Shown in pieces: positions 1-5,057 of a stretch of 5,860 bases of DNA (position 1 is its first letter; every line of letters starts with the position of its first letter). The stretch is from an uncultured Rhodospirillales bacterium (GTDB taxonomy: Bacteria > Pseudomonadota > Alphaproteobacteria > Acetobacterales > Acetobacteraceae). The notes beneath the pieces were generated by a model that saw nothing but the letters and a program-made list of their open reading frames with translations, did no database searches and was not told the origin of the DNA. Made by a program: the position numbers and the translations under genes. The stretch lies in contig CAIZGT010000546.1 of assembly GCA_903932545.1 (NCBI GenBank), positions 1 through 5,860 on the forward strand, written 5' to 3'.

Positions 1-882
1 ATCCGCATCGGTCTGATCGCTGTCGTCAATCGTGCGACGCCAAAACGCGCGCTCGCCCTCATCGCCGGCGGCATAGGCGAGCAGCACCGGCAACGTCACT
101 TTGCCCTCGCGGAAATCATCGCCCACGGTTTTGCCCAATGTCGCCTGATCGGCGGCATAATCCAGCGCGTCGTCCACCAATTGGAACGCCATGCCAAGCA
201 GGCCGCCATATGCCTCCAACGCCTGCTGTTCCGGCTTGGGGCGATCAGACACCACCGCGCCCACTTCGCAGGCGGCGGCGAACAAAGCGGCGGTTTTGCC
301 CTTGATCACATCCAGATACTGCGCCTCGCCCGAGGCCAGATCGTTCTGCGTGACAAGCTGCAGCACCTCGCCCTCCGCAATCGTCGCGGCGGCTTTGGAC
401 AATATGGCGAGGACTTCGAGCGAACCGTCTGAAACCATCAACTGAAAAGCACGGGCGAACAGAAAATCACCCACCAGCACCGAGGCCTTGTTGCCGAACA
501 CCGCATTTGCACTCGCAAGGCCACGGCGCAATTGGCTCTCATCCACCACATCGTCATGCAGCAGCGTCGCGGTGTGGATGAACTCCACACAAGCGGCAAG
601 GTCCACGTGGCGCGTGCCCTGATAGCCACACATCCGCGCCGCCGCGAGGGTGAGCAGCGGGCGAATCCGTTTGCCGCCCGCCGCCACCAGATGGGCTGCA
701 AGTTGCGGGATGAGTGCGACATCGCTCTCCATCCGCGCCACGATGGTGCGGTTGCACAGTTGCAGATCGTCAGCGACCAGACGCACCAAATTGTTGAGCG
801 CATCCCCGGTTGCAGGAGGGCTCACGCGAACCGCCACCTCGGCTGGCAGCGGCGATGGCGGCAAATTGGCCAGAACGCCCAA
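1..882 (-). CDS. ispB: Long-chain polyprenyl diphosphate synthase (octaprenyl/decaprenyl type), C-terminus cut by the window edge
   Basis: A trans-isoprenyl diphosphate synthase, which extends an allylic diphosphate with isopentenyl diphosphate to make the ubiquinone side chain in the cytoplasm. The frame is open from the window edge to about 882 (294 codons; the family is usually about 320-340). Counting from the TTG at 882: GGKRIRP at 69-75; the first Asp-rich motif LLHDDVVDES with DDVVD at 110-114; GDFLFARA from 138; GKT at 195-197; the second Asp-rich motif LVDDALDY with DDALD at 237-241; and FREGKVTLP from 257. Ala stands five residues before the first Asp-rich motif, a small residue expected of C40-C50 producers. 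The start is uncertain. There is no ATG near; TTG 882 has GGGAGA at 889-894 and coding-like third positions, while GTG 837 and GTG 825 are alternatives. It is divergent from the DUF2007 gene. Chain length (C40 or C50) cannot be read from sequence alone. Confidence 0.93.
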   Translation of the reverse strand, partial: MGVLANLPPSPLPAEVAVRVSPPATGDALNNLVRLVADDLQLCNRTIVARMESDVALIPQLAAHLVAAGGKRIRPLLTLAAARMCGYQGTRHVDLAACVEFIHTATLLHDDVVDESQLRRGLASANAVFGNKASVLVGDFLFARAFQLMVSDGSLEVLAILSKAAATIAEGEVLQLVTQNDLASGEAQYLDVIKGKTAALFAAACEVGAVVSDRPKPEQQALEAYGGLLGMAFQLVDDALDYAADQATLGKTVGDDFREGKVTLPVLLAYAAGDEGERAFWRRTIDDSDQTDAD

Positions 883-888
883 ACAAAC

Positions 889-894
889 TCTCCC
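889..894 (-). promoter_or_regulatory. Ribosome binding site supporting a TTG start of the polyprenyl synthase gene
   Basis: On the minus strand GGGAGA lies six bases before the in-frame TTG at 882. The GTG codons at 837 and 825 have only a weaker GAGG-type match close by (838-841 region), so this site is the reason for preferring the upstream TTG. The choice remains open because the extra 15-19 residues lie before the conserved domain. Confidence 0.4.
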
Positions 895-926
895 AAGCGG
901 TGTATGCAGACACAGCGCATCGCGGC

Positions 927-956
927 ACCATATCGGCGGGGTCTGAGAAGGGTCAA
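927..956 (-). promoter_or_regulatory. Candidate sigma-70 promoter for the polyprenyl synthase gene
   Basis: On the minus strand TTGACC (956-951) and TATGGT (932-927) are separated by 18 bases. The -35 box matches TTGACA at five of six positions and the -10 box matches TATAAT at four of six. A transcript starting near 920 would have a leader of about 40 bases to the TTG at 882. I saw no equally good promoter for the opposite gene in the same 112-base gap. This is a pattern match only. Confidence 0.4.
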
Positions 957-994
957 GGCAAGTGCCAACCCGTTGCAGCAAGGGTTCACCACGG

Positions 995-1204
995 ATGCGC
1001 ATTGTATTCCAGTCCAATTGCCGGGTGCAGACCAGCTTTCTGCTCGCATTGTTGCGTGACGGCGGTGTGACCCCGATTTTGCTCGATGCGCATATCAGCG
1101 CCGTTGAGGGCGGAATCGGCGCATTTCCGCGCCGAATCGCGGTGGAAGACTCCGAGGAACTGCAGGCGTTGCGGGTATTGCGTGAATCTGGGGAGATTGT
1201 GTGA
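995..1204 (+). CDS. DUF2007 family small protein
   Basis: A 69-residue protein resembling the DUF2007 family (annotated as a putative prokaryotic signal-transducing protein; no established biochemical role that I know of). The evidence is an N-terminal MRIVFQSN strand, a helix around residues 12-22, then a DAHIS segment followed by GGIGAFPRRIAV at about 40-51. The His/Ser plus G-IGA-PRR-V pattern is the family hallmark. ATG 995 fits the usual N-terminus; AGGG at 981-984 is a ribosome site with a rather long 10-base spacing. A GTG at 962 in the same frame would add 11 residues that do not look conserved. The stop overlaps the GTG start of the methyltransferase gene by four bases, so the two are probably translationally coupled. 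No signal peptide or membrane segment is visible, so it is probably cytoplasmic. Confidence 0.85.
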   Translation: MRIVFQSNCRVQTSFLLALLRDGGVTPILLDAHISAVEGGIGAFPRRIAVEDSEELQALRVLRESGEIV

Positions 1205-1935
1205 GCGAGGCCATCGATACATTGCTCGGCGGCAGAGTTATCCACCGCCAGCGCAGCCACGGCCATCGCAGCGGCATTGAACCCGTGTTGCTTGCAGCGA
1301 GTGTGCCAGCCAAGCCTGGGCAGCGCGTGCTCGAGGCTGGCACCGGCAGCGGCGCCGCGCTGCTCTGCCTCGCCGCCCGCGTGGCCGGGATTTCCGGCAT
1401 CGGCATTGAGCAAGACAGCGAGTTGGCCGCGTTGGCGCGCGAAAATATCGCTGCCAATAGCTTGGCCGATCTCAACGTCAATCACGCCGATTTGGCGGAT
1501 TTCAGCGCCGATATGCCATTTGATCACGCCATGGCCAATCCGCCTTGGTATGCCCCGCGCGCCACCCCTTCCCCCGACGCGGCGCGCGCCGTGGCGCGTC
1601 AGGCGCAGGAAGGCTTGTTCGAACTCTGGGCCAAAAGCCTCGCCCGCTGTCTGCGCCATCGCGGCACGATCACATTTATCGTGCATGCCGGCGTGGTCAG
1701 CGAATGCTTGTCAGCCTTCACCGAAGCCGGCTGTGGCAGCCACGCCATCATGCCACTCTGGCCGCGCGCTGGGCGGGAGGCGAAGCTGGTGTTGCTGCAA
1801 GCCGTGCGCGGCGGACGCGGGCCGACGCGGATACTGCCCGGTCTGGTCCTGCACGCCCAAGACGCGCCCTATACCGAAGCCGCCGCCCACGTGCTACGCG
1901 GCGGCCAAGCGTTGTCGTGGGGAGAATCCGAATGA
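1201..1935 (+). CDS. TrmN6-like class I SAM-dependent methyltransferase (tRNA1(Val) adenine-37 N6 type)
   Basis: A 244-residue Rossmann-fold methyltransferase of the COG4123/TrmN6 type. The N-terminus carries LLGGRV at 8-13 and the SGIEPVLLAASV segment at 24-35, typical of this group. Motif I is LEAGTGSGAALL at 44-55. The acidic end of strand 2 is IEQD at 69-72, ADLADF follows at about 96-101, and the catalytic NPPW is at 113-116, the NPPY-type motif of enzymes that methylate exocyclic amino groups of adenine, cytosine or glutamine. The best-known relative makes m6A37 in tRNA1(Val), but the substrate here is inferred from family only; a PrmC-like protein target is less likely. The GTG start has GGGGAG at 1190-1195 with 5-base spacing. 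It overlaps DUF2007 (GTGA) and the downstream lyase (ATGA), forming a tight three-gene operon. Confidence 0.85.
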   Translation: MSEAIDTLLGGRVIHRQRSHGHRSGIEPVLLAASVPAKPGQRVLEAGTGSGAALLCLAARVAGISGIGIEQDSELAALARENIAANSLADLNVNHADLADFSADMPFDHAMANPPWYAPRATPSPDAARAVARQAQEGLFELWAKSLARCLRHRGTITFIVHAGVVSECLSAFTEAGCGSHAIMPLWPRAGREAKLVLLQAVRGGRGPTRILPGLVLHAQDAPYTEAAAHVLRGGQALSWGESE

Positions 1936-3287
1936 GCCAGCTTACCGCCTCAATCACCGACTCGGTGGTGTTATGCGACCTGTTCGGCAGCCGCGAGATG
2001 CGAGCGATCTTCGACGACCGCAACCGCGTCCAGCGCTGCCTCGACGTCGAACTCGCCCTCGCCCGAATCCAAGCGCAGCTCGGCATCATCCCAGAAGCCG
2101 CCGCCACCGAGATCAACCGCCACGGGAACGCCGCCACCTACGACATCGAAAAACTCGGCACCGGCACCGTCCGCGCCGGTTCCCCCATCGTGCCCATCGT
2201 CAACGCCCTGGTCGCCAAATGCGCCGATGGGCATGGCGAATGGGCGCATTGGGGCGCCACCACGCAAGACATCATGGACACCGCCATGGTGCTGCAAATG
2301 CGCGACGCCATCGCGCTCATTGAGGCCGATATCACCGCCATCCGCCGCGGCCTCACCGATCTCGCCGTGAAACATCGCGACGTGCCGATGGCCGGCCGCT
2401 CCAACCTGCAACACGCGATCCCGATCACCTTCGGCTATAAAGCCGCCGTCCAACTCGCCAGCTTCCAGCGCCACGCCGAGCGCCTCGCACAGATCAAAAC
2501 CCGCCTGCTCGTCGGCGAATTCGGCGGCGCGGTTGGCACGCTGGCCTCTCTCGGCAAGCAGGGGCTCGCGGTGCAAGCGGCGCTGATGGCCGAGCTCGGC
2601 CTCGCCCAGCCCATCATCGCCTGGCACGTCACCCGCGACACCGTCGCCGAAATCGCCCAATTCCTCGCCCTGCTCACCGCCTCTTGCGCCAAATTCGCCC
2701 TTGATGTGCGCCTGCTGATGCAAACCGAAGTCGCCGAAGCATTCGAGCCGTTCCAGGCCGGTCGCGGCTCGTCATCCACCATGCCGCAGAAGCGCAACCC
2801 GGTGGCTGGCAATTTCGTCCACGCCTGCGCGGCCCAAGTCCGCGCCCATGCAGGCCTGCTCACCGAGGCGATGGTGCAAGACCACGAACGCGCCACCGGC
2901 CCGTTCCAAATGGAATGGGCGAGCGTCCCCGAAGTGTTCTGCATGGCCTCCGGTGCCTTGATGCACACCGCCTTCCTCGCGCAAGGCTTGGTGATCGACG
3001 CCGGAAGGATGCGCGCCAATCTCGATCTCACCAGCGGCTTGCTGCTCTCCGAAGCCGTGATGATGGGCTTAGGCCCAGCACTTGGCCGCCAAGTCGCACA
3101 TGATCTGGTCTATGACATCTGCCGCGAAGTGGCCCAAGGCCGCGGCGGGTTCCTCGACCTGCTCTGCGCCGAGCCCACCATCTCAGCCGCGATGACGCGC
3201 GACCAACTCGCGAACCTGCTCGACCCGGCAGGCTATGTCGGCCTGTCCGGCGTGATGGTGGACCGCGTGGTGGCGCGGGAGGGCTAA
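1932..3287 (+). CDS. Fumarase/aspartase superfamily lyase (adenylosuccinate lyase / PcaB-like), specificity unknown
   Basis: A 451-residue, full-length, probably cytoplasmic and tetrameric lyase. Superfamily landmarks in order: HWGATTQDIMDT at 106-117 (region C1); GRSNLQHAIPITFG from 155 (region C2); and the signature loop GSSSTMPQKRNPV at 279-291 with the catalytic-Ser segment and Lys287/Asn289. The C-terminal ADSL-type segment LDLTSGLLLSEAVM follows at about 363-376. HWGATTQDIMDT and the SSTMPQKRNP wording resemble 3-carboxy-cis,cis-muconate cycloisomerase (PcaB) and 'adenylosuccinate lyase family' paralogues more than purine PurB. In region C2 the position that is His in adenylosuccinate lyase is Asn158. 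The likely reaction is beta-elimination from a succinyl-type or related dicarboxylate; I do not assign the substrate. ATG 1932 overlaps the methyltransferase stop, with GGGGAG at 1919-1924. No other aromatic-degradation gene is visible; the TRAP operon lies downstream beyond mobA. Confidence 0.88.
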   Translation: MSQLTASITDSVVLCDLFGSREMRAIFDDRNRVQRCLDVELALARIQAQLGIIPEAAATEINRHGNAATYDIEKLGTGTVRAGSPIVPIVNALVAKCADGHGEWAHWGATTQDIMDTAMVLQMRDAIALIEADITAIRRGLTDLAVKHRDVPMAGRSNLQHAIPITFGYKAAVQLASFQRHAERLAQIKTRLLVGEFGGAVGTLASLGKQGLAVQAALMAELGLAQPIIAWHVTRDTVAEIAQFLALLTASCAKFALDVRLLMQTEVAEAFEPFQAGRGSSSTMPQKRNPVAGNFVHACAAQVRAHAGLLTEAMVQDHERATGPFQMEWASVPEVFCMASGALMHTAFLAQGLVIDAGRMRANLDLTSGLLLSEAVMMGLGPALGRQVAHDLVYDICREVAQGRGGFLDLLCAEPTISAAMTRDQLANLLDPAGYVGLSGVMVDRVVAREG

Positions 3288-3291
3288 GCGC

Positions 3292-3346
3292 GTAGGGCGG
3301 GTGCAAACCGCCGTCAGCCCGGCATGGCCGGCTGCACCCGCCCTAC
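3292..3346. repeat. Palindromic repeat between convergent genes, possible bidirectional transcription-end hairpin
   Basis: GTAGGGCGGGTGCA (3292-3305) is perfectly complementary to TGCACCCGCCCTAC (3333-3346), with 27 bases between. A smaller hairpin, CCGGC-ATG-GCCGG (3319-3331), nests inside the loop. The element begins five bases after the lyase stop and extends over the mobA stop and its last ten codons. There is no T-run on either side, so it is not a standard intrinsic terminator. The GTAGGGCGGGT wording resembles palindromic intergenic repeats seen in many copies in some proteobacterial genomes, but only one copy is in this window, so a dispersed-repeat nature is inference. Confidence 0.7.
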
Positions 3347-3958
3347 CATCACCTCCGCCTGCGCCAACTCCCCCGGCGTGTTCACATTGAAAAACGGATC
3401 AACATCGGCAATCGCAAACTCCGCCGTCGCCACACCGTGCTGCGCCGTCCAGCGGTCAATCTTGCGCATCCCATCCCGCAACGCCGCCTCCAACGCATCG
3501 GCCAGCGCCACCGGCCACAACCCCACCACCGGATGCGTCCACCCACCCGAGCCAGCGCAGGCGAGCGTCACGCCAGCCGCACGCCGCGCCGCATCCAATC
3601 GCGCCACCAAATCAACCGGCAGAAACGGCGTATCCGTCGGAACACTCAACACATCAGCAAATCCCCGCGCCCCCGCCCAGCGCATCCCTGCCAAAATCCC
3701 CGCCAATGGCCCCGGATAATCCGCCACCGCATCGGCCACGATCTCAAACCCAAACGCAGCGAATCGCGCAGGGTCGCCATTCGCATTCAACACCATCGCC
3801 CCCACCTGCGGCCGCACCCGCGCCACCGCATGATCAAGCAACGTCCGCCCGCTCAGCAGGCGCAACGGCTTGTCCACACCGCCACCATCCGCCCGCATGC
3901 GGCTGCCCAGCCCCCCCGCCAACAGCACAGCAGCGGTGTTCTCGATCAGATTTGCCAT
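3314..3958 (-). CDS. mobA: Molybdenum cofactor guanylyltransferase (MobA-like nucleotidyltransferase)
   Basis: A 214-residue protein that should attach GMP from GTP to molybdopterin-Mo, giving the guanine dinucleotide cofactor used by DMSO-reductase-family enzymes in the cytoplasm. From ATG 3958: the nucleotide-binding loop AAVLLAGGLGSRM at 9-21; VDKPLRLL at 28-35 with the conserved Lys30; LNANGD at 57-62; DYPGPLAGILAGM at 80-92; the metal-binding VPTDTPFLP at 106-114 with Asp109; WTHPVVGLWP in the second half; and FFNVNTPGEL at 189-198, the FxNxNTPxDL end motif. The length is normal for MobA (about 190-215). The start has AAAGG five bases upstream; an in-frame GTG at 4018 would add 20 residues before the conserved N-terminus and is not chosen. 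A MocA/MobA-like paralogue with CTP or another substrate cannot be excluded. The last ten residues come from the palindromic repeat. It converges on the lyase and diverges from dctP. Confidence 0.9.
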   Translation of the reverse strand: MANLIENTAAVLLAGGLGSRMRADGGGVDKPLRLLSGRTLLDHAVARVRPQVGAMVLNANGDPARFAAFGFEIVADAVADYPGPLAGILAGMRWAGARGFADVLSVPTDTPFLPVDLVARLDAARRAAGVTLACAGSGGWTHPVVGLWPVALADALEAALRDGMRKIDRWTAQHGVATAEFAIADVDPFFNVNTPGELAQAEVMVGRVQPAMPG

Positions 3959-4046
3959 AACAACCTTTGCAATCGCGCCAGAGTCAGGGAATATCCGCCG
4001 CACAAATCGCCAATCCACAAGGCGGAATAACCGGAGGAGTTGTCAA
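3959..4046. promoter_or_regulatory. Shared control region between mobA and the TRAP operon, including the dctP ribosome binding site
   Basis: These 88 bases separate two divergent starts, so promoters for both should lie here unless mobA or dctP is read from elsewhere. The clear element is GGAGGAG (4033-4039), seven bases before the dctP ATG. A weak + strand promoter possibility is TTGCAA (3967-3972) with GAATAT (3989-3994) after 16 bases; its -10 match is poor. On the minus strand AAAGG five bases before ATG 3958 serves mobA. I see no convincing operator palindrome. Confidence 0.45.
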
Positions 4047-5057
4047 ATGCTCAAGATCACGCGGCGCGCCGCCCTCACCGCGGGCGCAGCCCTGCCATTG
4101 GTGGCCATCAACCGCCGCCCGGCCCATGCTGCCGAGTTCACCTACAAAATGGCGCACAACACCGCCACCTCACATCCGCTGCATATCCGCGCCAGCGCCG
4201 CGGTTGAGAAGATCAAGGAACTCACCGGCGGTCGCGTCGAAATCCAAGTCTTCCCCAACAGCCAGCTCGGCTCAGACACCGACACGCTGAGCCAGCTCCG
4301 CTCCGGCGCTGTCGAGATGTTCACGCTCTCCGGCCTCATCCTGTCCACGCTCGTCCCCGTCGCCGCCATCAACGGCATCGGCTTCGCGTTCAAGGATTAC
4401 GCCACCGTCTGGGCGGCGATGGACGGCAAGCTCGGCGCCTTGGTGCGCGGCGAGATCGCCAAGCGCGGCCTCTACGCTTTCGAGAACCAGTGGGACAACG
4501 GTTATCGCCAGATCACCTCAGCCACCAAGCCGATCAAAACCCCGGATGATCTCAAGGGCTTTAAAATCCGCGTGCCGGTCTCCCCGCTCTGGACTGGCAT
4601 GTTCACCGCCTTTGGTGCCTCTCCCACCTCGATCAACTTCGCCGAGGTCTATTCCGCCCTGCAAACCCACATCGTTGATGGCCAGGAGAACCCGCTGGCG
4701 ATCATCAATTCCGGCAAGCTCTACGAAGTGCAGAAATACCTCTCCGTCACCAACCACATGTGGGACGGCTTCTGGCTGCTCGGCAACGCCAAGGCGATGG
4801 CCGCCCTTCCGCCCGCCGACCGCGCGATTGTCGAGCGCGAGATGAACGCGGCCGGCAAGTTGGAGCGTGCCGATATCGAGGCGCTGAACATTTCGCTGAA
4901 AACCAAACTCTCCGACGGCGGCCTGATCTTCGGCGACACCGACCCCGCCGCCTTCCGCGCCGCCCTCAAGCAAGCCGGGTTCTACAGCGAGTGGCGCACC
5001 AAATTTGGTGATGTCGCTTGGGAGACGCTTGAAGGCGCGGTGGGCCAGCTTTCTTGA
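4047..5057 (+). CDS. dctP: TRAP transporter periplasmic substrate-binding protein, DctP family
   Basis: A 336-residue extracytoplasmic receptor that captures a small organic acid and delivers it to the DctQM permease. The N-terminus MLKITRRAALTAG has a twin-arginine (Arg6-Arg7) followed by a short hydrophobic stretch to about residue 21, with cleavage likely after PAHA (residue 28); this fits Tat export of an already folded protein, although Sec export is possible. The mature part begins with AEFTYKMAHN. Family landmarks: FPNSQLGSDTD near 69-79; LKGFKIRVP with Arg175, the residue that normally pairs with the ligand carboxylate; FGASPTSINFAEVYSALQ around 190-207; and DGQENP at 211-216. A typical DctP length and a strong ribosome site (GGAGGAG at 4033-4039) support the ATG. 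The stop overlaps the permease TTG. Ligand identity cannot be read from sequence; a monocarboxylate or dicarboxylate is expected of the family. Confidence 0.95.
   Translation: MLKITRRAALTAGAALPLVAINRRPAHAAEFTYKMAHNTATSHPLHIRASAAVEKIKELTGGRVEIQVFPNSQLGSDTDTLSQLRSGAVEMFTLSGLILSTLVPVAAINGIGFAFKDYATVWAAMDGKLGALVRGEIAKRGLYAFENQWDNGYRQITSATKPIKTPDDLKGFKIRVPVSPLWTGMFTAFGASPTSINFAEVYSALQTHIVDGQENPLAIINSGKLYEVQKYLSVTNHMWDGFWLLGNAKAMAALPPADRAIVEREMNAAGKLERADIEALNISLKTKLSDGGLIFGDTDPAAFRAALKQAGFYSEWRTKFGDVAWETLEGAVGQLS

Noticed and set aside
438..803. 121-codon minus-strand frame inside the polyprenyl synthase gene
   Set aside because: It is a shifted frame of the synthase; the true frame carries both Asp-rich motifs and stays open through the whole region.
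1277..2323. 348-codon + strand open frame spanning the methyltransferase-lyase junction
   Set aside because: The translation is Arg/Pro/Ser/Ala-rich low-complexity sequence, out of frame with two well-supported genes.
1971..2723. 250-codon open frame on the minus strand opposite the lyase gene
   Set aside because: It lies wholly antisense to a gene with clear superfamily motifs, its translation is Gly/Asp/Ala-rich without recognisable domain, and such frames are common in GC-rich DNA.
1932..3287. Naming the lyase pcaB or purB
   Set aside because: Region C2 differs from both at the key position and no protocatechuate or purine genes are beside it, so a specific symbol would over-claim.
3292..3346. 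Standard intrinsic terminator
   Set aside because: The stem is strong but the loop is long and no run of T follows on either strand; kept as a repeat with a possible barrier role only.
3437..4030. 197-codon + strand frame opposite mobA
   Set aside because: The translation is an Arg/His/Pro/Gln-rich composition typical of an antisense frame; mobA on the other strand has all family motifs.
4041..4046. Perfect TTGACA on the minus strand as a -35 box for mobA
   Set aside because: No -10-like hexamer is found 16-18 bases further on, and the match overlaps the dctP start region, so it is probably chance.
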